Shown piece by piece: positions 15,530 through 23,373 of a stretch of DNA of 26,790 nucleotides (positions are counted from its first letter, which is position 1; every line of letters begins with the position of its first letter). The stretch is from positions 28,515-55,304 of the forward strand of contig DLQI01000106.1 of assembly GCA_002478745.1 (NCBI GenBank). The letters run 5' to 3'. Origin of the DNA: Rhodobacteraceae bacterium UBA7436 (GTDB lineage Bacteria; Pseudomonadota; Alphaproteobacteria; Rhodobacterales; Rhodobacteraceae). Under the pieces are notes generated by a model. It made no database searches. It was not told where the DNA came from and was given only the letters and a program-made list of their open reading frames with translations. The translations under genes were made by a program, and so were the position numbers.

Positions 15530-16681
15530 TTACAGCTCCCGCGCGATCAACTCCTTCATGATTTCGTTTGTTCCGCCATAGATGCGTTGCACCCGTGCGT
15601 CTGTCCACATCTCACCAATGGCGTATTCTTGCATGAAACCATAGCCACCGTGCAATTGCAGGCATTCATCCAACACCCATGCTTGCGTGTCTGTCGTCCA
15701 GTATTTGCACATTGCCGCTTTGTCTGGAGTCAGTTCACCGCGCAAATGTTCTGCCATGCATTCATCAAAGAATGCGCGGCTGACCATTGTTTTGGTTTTG
15801 CATTCTGCCAATTTGAACCGTGTGTTTTGGAATTGCATGATTGGTCCGCCAAAGGCTTCGCGTTCGCGACAATAGGCGATGGTGCGTTCAACTGCGCCTT
15901 CCATTGCGCCAATGGCAGAGCAGGCGATGATCAACCGCTCCTGGGGCAGTTGGTTCATCAGTTGATAGAATCCTTTGCCCTCTTCCCCGCCCAAGATATT
16001 TTCGGGTGCGATCTCGACGTTGTCAAAGAACACTTCTGATGTATCAGCCGCGTGCATCCCGATTTTCTCAAGGTTGCGCCCGCGTGCAAATCCGGTTGCT
16101 CCGTCGGTTTCCAAAACCACCAAGGACACGCCTTTTGATCCCAGCGATGGGTCCGTTTTGGCGGCCACAATAATTAAGTTAGCGTGCTGTCCGTTGGTTA
16201 TAAATGTCTTTTGCCCAGAGAGGCGGTAAGAATTACCATCCCGAATGGCCCGCGTTTTGATCGCTTGAACGTCGGACCCTGTGGATGGTTCCGTCATTGC
16301 GAGTGCGCCAACCAATTCACCGGTGACCATTTTAGGTAACCAACGTGCCTTTTGCTCGTCCGTGCCGCAGTTCAGGATGTAGTGGGCCACGATCCCAGAG
16401 TGGATACCATGTCCCCAGCTGGCCAAGTTCGCGCGGCTGCCTTCGATCAAGATCGCAGCCTCATGCCCGAAATCGCCGCCCGCGCCGCCAAATTCTTCGG
16501 GGATGGAGGGGCAGAGAAGCCCAAGTTCGCCGGCCTCAGCCCACGTGGATCGATCCATCTGCCCTTGTTTGCGCCAATCGGCAAACTTGGGAGCCCATTC
16601 ATTTGTGATGAATTGGGCCGTCATATCCGCAATCATCTGGTGTTCGTCGGTCATCCATCCTTTGGCCGTCTCACTCATCAC
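15530..16681 (-). CDS. Acyl-CoA dehydrogenase, LCAD-like
   Basis: The flavoenzyme introduces the alpha-beta double bond in acyl-CoA, passing electrons to ETF. Its 383 residues are standard length. FAD-binding motifs are ALAMTEPSTGSD at 126-137 and FITNG at 160-164; QLHGGYGFMQEY lies near 345. The C-terminal IYGGTNEIMKELIARE carries Gly where short- and medium-chain enzymes have the catalytic Glu (YEGT). In mammalian LCAD and isovaleryl-CoA dehydrogenase the base sits instead in helix G, and E248 in LPQERL is at that position here. The substrate is therefore likely a long or branched chain. The gene starts 20 bases after the 70-residue gene. The ATG 16681 is followed by a second ATG. Confidence 0.92.
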   Translation of the reverse strand: MMSETAKGWMTDEHQMIADMTAQFITNEWAPKFADWRKQGQMDRSTWAEAGELGLLCPSIPEEFGGAGGDFGHEAAILIEGSRANLASWGHGIHSGIVAHYILNCGTDEQKARWLPKMVTGELVGALAMTEPSTGSDVQAIKTRAIRDGNSYRLSGQKTFITNGQHANLIIVAAKTDPSLGSKGVSLVVLETDGATGFARGRNLEKIGMHAADTSEVFFDNVEIAPENILGGEEGKGFYQLMNQLPQERLIIACSAIGAMEGAVERTIAYCREREAFGGPIMQFQNTRFKLAECKTKTMVSRAFFDECMAEHLRGELTPDKAAMCKYWTTDTQAWVLDECLQLHGGYGFMQEYAIGEMWTDARVQRIYGGTNEIMKELIAREL

Positions 16682-16701
16682 AACATCCTCCCCAGATGTG
16701 T

Positions 16702-16914
16702 TTATTTCTTGCGCGCGTCGAGCTCTGCGTTGAACAGTCGCAAACGTGCGGTCAGGTTTTCTTCGTTCACGACACTGGCGAAGTTCTCAAACAGGAACGA
16801 AAGTGCCTCGCCTTCATCCAAACCCGCATCCGCTGAAAACCGTTTTAATCGGCGATACCCGTCTTCTGTCATTGCGACAGGGAAGCGGCGTGTAAGGCGA
16901 AAGCGTTTGGGCAT
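16702..16914 (-). CDS. Small protein, putative ribbon-helix-helix DNA-binding fold
   Basis: The 70-residue product begins with a basic strand-like segment (RFRLTRRFPVAMTED), followed by helix one (GYRRLKRFSADAG), a short turn (LDEGE) and helix two (ALSFLFENFASVV). This strand-helix-helix order and the hydrophobic spacing resemble CopG/Arc-type regulators, but no motif proves it. A GGA site lies 9 bases before ATG 16914. It sits between two acyl-CoA dehydrogenase genes (53 bp and 20 bp gaps) and is probably co-transcribed with them, so local regulation of the operon is a reasonable guess. Confidence 0.75.
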   Translation of the reverse strand: MPKRFRLTRRFPVAMTEDGYRRLKRFSADAGLDEGEALSFLFENFASVVNEENLTARLRLFNAELDARKK

Positions 16915-16967
16915 GGTTGTTTTTCCTGCAGTGTCGTTGGGGCGGGCAATCGCCCACCCCTAGCACC

Positions 16968-18749
16968 TTAGAAGTTTGCAGCATCCAGCGCCATCACCGT
17001 ATCACTTCCAGATTGAATACGCGTCAGGTGCAATGCCGTCGCAGGCAACTGGCGAGCCATATAGAAACGTCCCGTCGCAAGCTTGGTTTCATAGAATGTT
17101 GCGTCATCCGTACCCGCAGCTAAGGTATCGCTAGAAACCTTGCCCATACGTGCCCACATCAGGCCAAGGCAGACGTGCCCAAACATATGCATAAAGTCGT
17201 TAGAACCCGCCAATGCGTGGTTTGGATTGCTCATCCCGTTTTGCATGAAATACATGCCTGCGGCCTGCAAATCCTTGGACGCTGCTTTGAGGGGTTCGAT
17301 AAAGTCTTTGTCGTATGCTTCATCTTGGCCTGCATTGTCTTTGATGAAGGTCTTCACCATTTCAAAGAACGCCATCACGTGCTTGCCGCCGTCTTGCGCC
17401 AATTTGCGGCCCACAAGGTCTAGCGCCTGAACGCCATTGGCCCCTTCATAGATCATAGCAATACGGGCATCGCGGGTGAATTGGGACATGCCCCATTCCT
17501 CGATATAGCCGTGGCCGCCATAGATCTGTTGTGCCTTAACCGTCATGTCGTATCCGACATCAGTCAAGAAGCCCTTGATCACAGGGGTCAACAAGGACAC
17601 CAAGCCATCGGCGTCTTTGTCATCCGCGCGGTGGGCGGCATCAATCATTGTGGCGCCCCAAAGGATGAAGGCACGTGCGCCTTCAACGAACGACTTTTGT
17701 TCCATCAAGGAACGACGAATATCTGGGTGAACGATCAATGGATCGGCCGGACCGTCTGTATTCTGCACACCAGTGACAGCGCGCCCTTGCAGACGATCGT
17801 TGGCGTAATCCAGTGCGTTTTGATACGCAGCTTCGGCTTGGGACAGCCCTTGCATCCCGACGCCCAAACGCGCCTCGTTCATCATGGTGAACATGGCGCG
17901 CATGCCTTTGTGCTCATCGCCCAACAAATACCCTGTCGCGTTGTCATAGTTCATGACGCAGGTAGAGTTGCCGTGGATGCCCATCTTCTCTTCGATGCTG
18001 CCAACAGTTGCCCCGTTGTGCTCGCCCAAGGAACCGTCTTCATTGACCATAACCTTTGGAACGATGAACAAAGACACGCCTTTGATGCCCTCAGGACCAT
18101 CGGTAATTTTTGCCAATACCAAGTGAACGATGTTGTCCGCCATGTCGTGTTCACCAGAAGAGATAAAGATCTTCTGGCCTGTAATCTTATAGCTGCCGTC
18201 CGCTTGTGGTTCTGCTTTGGTGCGCATCAGCCCCAGATCAGTGCCGCAATGTGGCTCTGTCAGGTTCATCGTGCCTGTCCATTCGCACGACACCATGTTT
18301 GGCAACCATTTGTCTTTTTGCGCTTCAGTTCCGTGGGCCAAAATCGCGGATGCTGCACCGTGGGTCAGCCCCTGATACATTGTGAACGCCATGTTGGAGC
18401 CAGAGAACAATTCGCCCACTGCTGATCCCAAAACCGCTGGCATGTTTTGCCCGCCGTATTGCTCGGGCATATCCAGACCGGTCCAACCGCCTTCTTTGAC
18501 TTTGGAAAATGCGTCTTTGAAACCGGCTGGTGTGTAAACAACGCCGTTTTCCAAACGACAGCCTTCTTTGTCGCCCGTCACGTTCAAAGGGGCCAACACT
18601 TCAGACGTCAGTTTGCCCGCTTCTTCCAGCACTGCAGATGTGAAATCTGCTTCCAGCTCATCATAACCTGGAATGGCGCTTTCAGATACTTTCAATAGAT
18701 CGTGCAAAATGAAATGCATGTCTTTTGTTGGGGCTGTGTAGCGGGGCAT
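16968..18749 (-). CDS. Acyl-CoA dehydrogenase, DmdC family (large, C-terminal domain type)
   Basis: The 593-residue protein is about 200 longer than ordinary acyl-CoA dehydrogenases. It has an N-terminal extension (PRYTAPTKDMHFILHDLL), the core FAD motifs MNLTEPHCGTDLG at 161-173 and KIFISSGEH at 193-201, YGGHGYIEEW at 410-419, catalytic Glu at E435 in IYEGANGVQA, and an extra helical domain from about 465 to the end. This layout is that of DmdC (3-methylmercaptopropionyl-CoA dehydrogenase of the DMSP demethylation pathway) and related long-chain enzymes; Glu435 is, as I recall, the reported DmdC base. Roseobacters carry several paralogues, so the substrate may be an ordinary fatty acyl-CoA. 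It leads the operon after the MerR gene, with GGAG 7 bases before ATG 18749. Confidence 0.9.
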   Translation of the reverse strand: MPRYTAPTKDMHFILHDLLKVSESAIPGYDELEADFTSAVLEEAGKLTSEVLAPLNVTGDKEGCRLENGVVYTPAGFKDAFSKVKEGGWTGLDMPEQYGGQNMPAVLGSAVGELFSGSNMAFTMYQGLTHGAASAILAHGTEAQKDKWLPNMVSCEWTGTMNLTEPHCGTDLGLMRTKAEPQADGSYKITGQKIFISSGEHDMADNIVHLVLAKITDGPEGIKGVSLFIVPKVMVNEDGSLGEHNGATVGSIEEKMGIHGNSTCVMNYDNATGYLLGDEHKGMRAMFTMMNEARLGVGMQGLSQAEAAYQNALDYANDRLQGRAVTGVQNTDGPADPLIVHPDIRRSLMEQKSFVEGARAFILWGATMIDAAHRADDKDADGLVSLLTPVIKGFLTDVGYDMTVKAQQIYGGHGYIEEWGMSQFTRDARIAMIYEGANGVQALDLVGRKLAQDGGKHVMAFFEMVKTFIKDNAGQDEAYDKDFIEPLKAASKDLQAAGMYFMQNGMSNPNHALAGSNDFMHMFGHVCLGLMWARMGKVSSDTLAAGTDDATFYETKLATGRFYMARQLPATALHLTRIQSGSDTVMALDAANF

Positions 18750-18802
18750 AGTGTTCTCCGATTGGGCACAAATTGGGTGAAGGGCGACCCTGTCTTAGTG
18801 GG

Positions 18803-19195
18803 TCATCCCAGAATTTTTTTGGTCGAGGCGATCATTTTTTCGCCCCAGCGCATTTGATGTTTTAGGTCTTCGATGGCTTCACTCAGCGTGTCGCGCTGGC
18901 GTTCCATATCGGCCAGACGATCGTTGGCCACGGCGTAGGCGCGCGCCAATTGGGTTTGGCGATCATCGTCAACATGATACAGGTCCAGCAGCTGGCGAAT
19001 TTCCTCAAGGCTGAAGCCAAAGCGTTTGCCCAGCAAGATCAGCTTAAGGCGCGCGCCATCACGTTTGGTAAAGAGACGCTTTTGCCCCTCACGAATAGGG
19101 AACAGCAATTCCTTGGCTTCATAAAAGCGCAAAGTGCGTGGGGTGACGTTGTGGTCGTCACACATCTCTCTGATGGTTTTGGTATTCTCGGTCAT
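18803..19195 (-). CDS. MerR-family transcriptional regulator (first of two)
   Basis: The 130-residue protein starts at ATG 19195 after GGAG (9 bases); an in-frame upstream extension lacks a site. The winged helix-turn-helix (about 5-72) includes TIREMCDDHNVTPRTLRFYE and FGFSLEEIRQLLDLY, and a coiled coil for dimerisation spans about 78-120. There are no effector cysteines, so it is not a metal or redox sensor of the usual kind; an acyl-CoA ligand would suit the context. It lies 53 bp before the DmdC-family gene on the same strand. In its first 73 residues about 39 are identical with the second MerR protein at the same positions. Confidence 0.92.
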   Translation of the reverse strand: MTENTKTIREMCDDHNVTPRTLRFYEAKELLFPIREGQKRLFTKRDGARLKLILLGKRFGFSLEEIRQLLDLYHVDDDRQTQLARAYAVANDRLADMERQRDTLSEAIEDLKHQMRWGEKMIASTKKILG

Positions 19196-19529
19196 CGGCT
19201 TTATCTCCGCCCGTAAAATAAGTGTTACGAGTGTCAATTTGGTCTATTTCCCGTCTATTACAATGGAGAACTAGCTTACGTAAGCTGTACGCCACGTCAA
19301 CTTTGTGCCTTACGTAGCGTTTCTTTACGTCAAGTAGTTGAGAAATTGGCAAAAACGGGGATTGGGGGGAAGCGCATTATTTTGCAGACAATTTTCGTGA
19401 ATTTGTACAATCCAGGGTAGAGGTAACCACAAGCGCATCTGCTTCGGTGCCAAAAATGACCTAACGAATGGAATCACTGAACTCAAAATCGGGACCCCAG
19501 ACCTATGTACTAGGTCATCAATCAAGCGA
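19196..19529. other. Intergenic region between the two MerR genes
   Basis: This 334-bp AT-richer gap carries no convincing gene. It holds the ACGT-box array (19273-19330), TTGACA on the minus strand (19232-19237) as a possible -35 for the first MerR gene without a clear -10, and a GACCTA/TAGGTC inverted repeat (19500-19516) just downstream of the second MerR gene. Confidence 0.5.
19273..19330 (-). promoter_or_regulatory. ACGT-box array, candidate MerR operator
   Basis: AGCTTACGTAAGCT at 19273-19286 is a perfect 14-bp palindrome. Three more ACGT cores follow at 19294-19297, 19312-19315 (TTACGT) and 19327-19330 (TTTACGTCAA), spaced 15-18 bases apart. The array lies about 80-135 bases before the first MerR start. 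MerR-type regulators of acyl-CoA degradation bind ACGT-containing dyads as I recall, so autoregulation is plausible. Confidence 0.5.
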
Positions 19530-19901
19530 TTATTTCGCCAATTCACTCGCCACGTTTTCACGCAAAACTTGTAACTCGGTAATGGCCTCTTCCAGATGAA
19601 CACGTTGCTCTGCCAGCTCTTTCAGCTGACCATCGGCCATATCAATCCACGCTTCCATTTGCGCCTTTGTGCCCTCGTTTTCGTAGATCAGCAGCCATTG
19701 ACGGATGTCTTCGAGTTGAAAGCCAAATTTACGACCTCGCATGATCAACTTCATCCGCGCGCGTTCGCGGGCACCGTAAAATCGCGAACGGCCTTCACGA
19801 TCAGGTTGGAGCAATTCAATGTACTCGTAATACCTTAGAGTGCGCGGCGTCACATCGAACGCGGCACACATTTCTTTAAAAGATATACGATCGTCAGTCA
19901 T
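19530..19901 (-). CDS. MerR-family transcriptional regulator (second of two)
   Basis: The 123-residue protein starts at ATG 19901, 4 bases after GGGGAG; the frame extends upstream but without a ribosome site. The winged helix-turn-helix covers about 5-73 (SFKEMCAAFDVTPRTLRYYE, FGFQLEDIRQWLLIY) and a coiled coil covers about 78-120. The recognition-helix stretch VTPRTLRxYE is the same as in the first MerR protein, so their operators may overlap. It is divergent from the thioesterase gene at 20016; the 114-bp gap between them contains a GTTGC-AA-GCAAC dyad at 19989-20000. Confidence 0.91.
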   Translation of the reverse strand: MTDDRISFKEMCAAFDVTPRTLRYYEYIELLQPDREGRSRFYGARERARMKLIMRGRKFGFQLEDIRQWLLIYENEGTKAQMEAWIDMADGQLKELAEQRVHLEEAITELQVLRENVASELAK

Positions 19902-20015
19902 AGTGCTCCCCTTGGGACATAGGTTAGGCGGGCCGCAATAGAAGCGCAACGGGTGCTCTTGCCCTTTTCGCATGGGACTGTTCAAAAGGTTGCAAGCAAC
20001 GAAAGGCGCACGCTC

Positions 20016-20441
20016 ATGTCAGACAAAGTGAATATAGCCCGACAGTTCATGGAAGCGATCCCACATTCGCGCGATCTGGGGATGGTTTTGACTGCAATAG
20101 AAAACGGTGTAGCGACAATCACAATGCCTTATGACGAGCGCCTGATCGGTGATCCGGAAACGGGCGTTGTGCATGGGGGCGCGGTATCTGCGTTGATGGA
20201 CAGTTGTTGCGGCGCGGCAGTGATGAGCCATCCGTCCAATCCTGGGGCCACAGCCACCATTGATCTGCGTATTGATTACATGCGCTCGGCCACGCCGGGG
20301 CAGGCGTTGTCCACCACCGCAACATGTTACCACATCACCCGTAACGTCGCCTTTGTGCGAGCAACGGCAGTGGATGAGGACACGGATAATCCAGTCGCAA
20401 TGGCGACAGGCACCTTTACAATCGAGGGGCAGCGCAGATGA
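20016..20441 (+). CDS. PaaI-type hotdog thioesterase (first of two)
   Basis: The 141-residue protein starts at ATG 20016 after GAAAGG; the frame is open further upstream but without support. It has the hotdog-fold PaaI signature GVVHGGAVSALMDSCCGAAV at about 50-69, with HGG at the substrate-binding turn. The later strands ATIDLRIDYMRSATPGQ and YHITRNVAFVRATAVDE match the family. Such enzymes hydrolyse acyl- or aryl-CoA thioesters; the substrate is unknown. Its TGA overlaps the next gene start (ATGA). Next to an acyl-CoA degradation region, release of stalled or toxic CoA esters is a plausible role. Confidence 0.9.
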   Translation: MSDKVNIARQFMEAIPHSRDLGMVLTAIENGVATITMPYDERLIGDPETGVVHGGAVSALMDSCCGAAVMSHPSNPGATATIDLRIDYMRSATPGQALSTTATCYHITRNVAFVRATAVDEDTDNPVAMATGTFTIEGQRR

Positions 20442-20941
20442 GAAAGCCACCTGAACCCGTCCAAGTGATCAAACAACGCCGCGATGAGGCATTGAGCAAA
20501 TTGGTTGGGCGCGTACCCTATATCCAATACCTCGGCGTAACCTTCGATCGGCGCGGCGATGAACTGACGGCTGTTTTGCCCTATGCGGTTAAATTGATTG
20601 GCAATCCTTTGCTGCCTGCGATCCACGGCGGTGTGACCTCGGCGTTTTTAGAAATTACATCTGTGATTTCGCTCAGCTGGGCGACTCTTTGGGATGATCT
20701 TGAAAGCGGTGAGTTGGACGGCGATAGCACAGCGTTCCGCATGCCAAAGACCATCGATTTTACTGTGGATTACCTGCGCTCTGGCCTGCCGCGCGATGCC
20801 TATGCCCGCGCACGGATCACTAGATCAGGACGACGCTATGCCTCTGTGCATGTTGAGGGATGGCAGGACAATCGCGAAAAACTGTTTGCCCAAGCGACAG
20901 GACATTTCCTGATGCCGCAACCACGTTCCGACAAATCGTGA
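20438..20941 (+). CDS. Hotdog-fold thioesterase (second of two)
   Basis: The 167-residue protein starts at ATG 20438, overlapping the previous stop by 4 bases. It keeps the hotdog signature LPAIHGGVTSAFLEITSVI at about 59-77 and the strand TIDFTVDYLRSGLPRDAYARA. It is longer than the first thioesterase, with an N-terminal helix (KPPEPVQVIKQRRDEALSKL) and an insertion (WDDLESGELDGDSTAFR) between helix and strand. The two may form a heteromer, since coupled hotdog pairs often do, but this is inference. Its TGA overlaps the GTG of the MATE gene. Confidence 0.88.
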   Translation: MRKPPEPVQVIKQRRDEALSKLVGRVPYIQYLGVTFDRRGDELTAVLPYAVKLIGNPLLPAIHGGVTSAFLEITSVISLSWATLWDDLESGELDGDSTAFRMPKTIDFTVDYLRSGLPRDAYARARITRSGRRYASVHVEGWQDNREKLFAQATGHFLMPQPRSDKS

Positions 20942-22284
20942 AACCGGTCACACTCGCAACGCCACCTCAAGAAATCACACACAAACGTATCCTCAAACTG
21001 GCGGTGCCTTTGGTGCTGTCAAACGCCACCGTGCCAATCCTTGGGGCTGTGGACCTTGGCGTAGTTGGGCAAATGGGAGAGGCGGCACCCATTGGGGCTG
21101 TCGGCCTTGGTGCCATTATCCTAACGACGGTGTTTTGGATCTTTGGCTTTCTACGGATGGGTACCGTGGGATTGGTTGGGCAAGCCGCGGGGGCGGAAGA
21201 TCACGCTGAGGTCTCCATTATCCTAACCCGCGCGCTTTTGATCGCTTTGGCCGCTGGGTTTACTCTGATCTTGCTACAACCCCTTATCTTCGCGGCGGCC
21301 CTCAGCATGTCACATGCCTCCGCAGAGGTCGAAACGCTTGCGTACAGCTACCTTTCAATCCGTATCTGGACGGCACCTGCGGCCATCAGCATCTATGCCC
21401 TAACGGGTTGGCTGGTTGCGATGGAACGCACTTCGGGCGTGTTCTGGGTCCAGCTGGTGATGAACAGCGTCAATATACTGCTCAGCATCATATTCGTGCT
21501 TTGGTTAGATATGGGGGTGCAGGGCGTGGCCATTGGGACCGTGATTGCGGAACTTATTGGTGCTGGGCTGGCGCTTTATTTATGCCGTGACGCGTTCAAA
21601 CACCCTGATTGGCGCAAATGGGTGCAGGTGTTTGATCGGGCGAAACTGATCCGTATGGCGCTCCTGAATACTGACATCTTGATCCGTTCAGCTCTGTTGA
21701 TGGTGATCTTTTCGTCTTTTGTGTTCCTTGGAACGCGGTTCGGGGATGTCACGCTGGCTTCTAACGAAGTGCTGGTACAATTCATGTACATCACGGCCTA
21801 CGCGATGGACGGCTTTGCCTTTGCTGCTGAAACGTTGATCGCACGGGCCATGGGTCGCGGTGATGCATCACGTCTGCGTCGTTCTGCGTTGATGACAGGT
21901 TTTTGGGGGGCTGTTGTGTGCGTCACCACAGCCTTAGCATTTGCAATCTTTGGCCCTTGGCTGATCGACCTTATGGCCAAATCACCAGATGTTCAGTCAG
22001 AGGCGCGCATCTATTTGCCTTGGATGGTTGTCGCCCCGTTGATTGGCTGTGTGGCGTGGATGATGGACGGAATTTTCATCGGGGCAACCCAATCGCGCGA
22101 TATGCGCAACATGATGATCGTCAGTTTTATCGTTTACTGGCTCGCCGTATGGCTGTTTTTGCCCCTTTGGGGGAATCACGGATTGTGGGCGGCGTTGCTT
22201 GTGTCGTTTCTTGCACGGGGCATCACATTAAGTCTGCGATATCCCGCACTTGAGGCTGCGGCCAAGAACCATAAGCAGGCTTAA
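20938..22284 (+). CDS. MATE-family efflux transporter
   Basis: MATE proteins export cationic or hydrophobic compounds by Na+ or H+ antiport. From GTG 20938, which overlaps the thioesterase stop (GTGA), the protein has 448 residues and 12 predicted membrane helices in two halves; the frame runs upstream inside the thioesterase gene but that part is not expected to be translated. Family features include the N-terminal ILKLAVPLVLSNATVPILGAVD with its helix-1 proline and asparagine, GFLRMGTVGLVGQAAGA, and the mid-protein loop before FAAETLIARAMGRGD. It resembles the DinF branch. Its last 4 bases overlap the end of pyrD on the other strand. Confidence 0.9.
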   Translation: MKPVTLATPPQEITHKRILKLAVPLVLSNATVPILGAVDLGVVGQMGEAAPIGAVGLGAIILTTVFWIFGFLRMGTVGLVGQAAGAEDHAEVSIILTRALLIALAAGFTLILLQPLIFAAALSMSHASAEVETLAYSYLSIRIWTAPAAISIYALTGWLVAMERTSGVFWVQLVMNSVNILLSIIFVLWLDMGVQGVAIGTVIAELIGAGLALYLCRDAFKHPDWRKWVQVFDRAKLIRMALLNTDILIRSALLMVIFSSFVFLGTRFGDVTLASNEVLVQFMYITAYAMDGFAFAAETLIARAMGRGDASRLRRSALMTGFWGAVVCVTTALAFAIFGPWLIDLMAKSPDVQSEARIYLPWMVVAPLIGCVAWMMDGIFIGATQSRDMRNMMIVSFIVYWLAVWLFLPLWGNHGLWAALLVSFLARGITLSLRYPALEAAAKNHKQA

Positions 22285-23324
22285 AGCCAACGTGCCTTAT
22301 CGGTGCCAACAGCGTCCTGAACGTTCTTGAACCCATCACGTTCCAACAGCGCATCCAACTCGCGGGCAATTTTGGCCGCAAGAGACAGACCGCCATAAAC
22401 CAACGCAGTGTATAGCTGTACCGCAGAGGCACCGGCACGGATTTTAGCATAGGCTTGTTCGCCAGTGCCGATGCCACCAACGCCGATCAATGGGATGGTT
22501 GTCAGCTCGCTTAGTTTCGCAAGGATGCGCGTTGATTTCTCAAACAACGGCGCGCCTGACAGGCCGCCCATTTCATCGCGGTGCTGGCTTTGAAGGCCTG
22601 CACGATCAAGGGTGGTGTTGGTTGTGATAATAGCCGCAACGCGGGCGTCCGTGGCGACTTTGGCAATGTCGGCAAGGTCTTGATCGGTCAAATCAGGTGC
22701 GATTTTTAGGAACACTGGCGTGTCGCCGGGCACCTGCATCACACCATCAAGCAACGCGGCCAAGGCCATTGGCCCCTGCAAGTCGCGCAGCTTTTCGGTG
22801 TTGGGTGAGGACACGTTTACAGTTGCGAAGTCCACATAAGGACCTGCCTGTTTCAATACAGTGGCAAAGTCTTCGGCACGATTGGAACTGGTTTTGTTTG
22901 CGCCGAGGTTCAGGCCGACAGGAATGCCAGTGCCGCGTTTGCTGAGGCGGGCAGCGATTACCTCAGAACCATGGTTGTTAAAGCCAAAGCGATTGATCGA
23001 AGCGCGATCTTCACTTAGGCGAAACAGCCGTGGTTTTGGATTACCGGGCTGCGCGATCGGCGTTGCCGCACCCACTTCGATAAAACCAAAGCCTACGTTG
23101 GACAAAGGCGCGACAACTTCGGCGTTTTTGTCAAAACCCGCTGCCAAACCAACAGGGTTAGGCATGTTCAAACCAGCAACTTTGGTGGCAAGGCGGCTGG
23201 ACGTGACCGGACCGGGTGTTGGGGCCAGACCCATCTTCAGGGCTTTGATCGCCAAACCATGCGCCAATTCGGGATCGATCTTAAGCAAGGCCTTAAGCCC
23301 GAGCTGTTCCATTACCTGTTTCAT
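22281..23324 (-). CDS. pyrD: Dihydroorotate dehydrogenase (quinone), class 2
   Basis: PyrD oxidises dihydroorotate to orotate with FMN and passes electrons to quinone at the inner membrane. From ATG 23324 the protein has 347 residues, typical of class 2, with an N-terminal amphipathic helix region (about 1-35) for membrane association. Motifs: NPVGLAAGFDKNAE at 56-69, NRFGFNNHG at 111-119, catalytic Ser S173 in VNVSSPNTEKLR, KIAPDLTD at 207-214, and the FMN phosphate site IPLIGVGGIGTG at 277-288. An in-frame region upstream lacks family similarity. It follows the DUF952 gene by 49 bp, so the two are probably co-transcribed. Confidence 0.96.
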   Translation of the reverse strand: MKQVMEQLGLKALLKIDPELAHGLAIKALKMGLAPTPGPVTSSRLATKVAGLNMPNPVGLAAGFDKNAEVVAPLSNVGFGFIEVGAATPIAQPGNPKPRLFRLSEDRASINRFGFNNHGSEVIAARLSKRGTGIPVGLNLGANKTSSNRAEDFATVLKQAGPYVDFATVNVSSPNTEKLRDLQGPMALAALLDGVMQVPGDTPVFLKIAPDLTDQDLADIAKVATDARVAAIITTNTTLDRAGLQSQHRDEMGGLSGAPLFEKSTRILAKLSELTTIPLIGVGGIGTGEQAYAKIRAGASAVQLYTALVYGGLSLAAKIARELDALLERDGFKNVQDAVGTDKARWL

Positions 23325-23373
23325 CCGAATGTGGCCCTTTGTCGTTTCATCTAATGTGGATCGAGAGACGTGC

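Noticed and set aside
15386..16039. Plus-strand frame of 217 codons starting in the intergenic gap
   Set aside because: Most of it is antisense to the LCAD-like gene, composition is Cys/Phe/His-rich, and no ribosome site precedes it.
17481..18425. Plus-strand frame of 314 codons opposite the DmdC-family gene
   Set aside because: It is antisense to a complete acyl-CoA dehydrogenase and shows only His/Cys/Val-rich shadow composition.
19325..19603. Minus-strand frame of 92 codons between the MerR genes
   Set aside because: It overlaps the 3' end of the second MerR gene in another frame and has no ribosome site or recognisable features.
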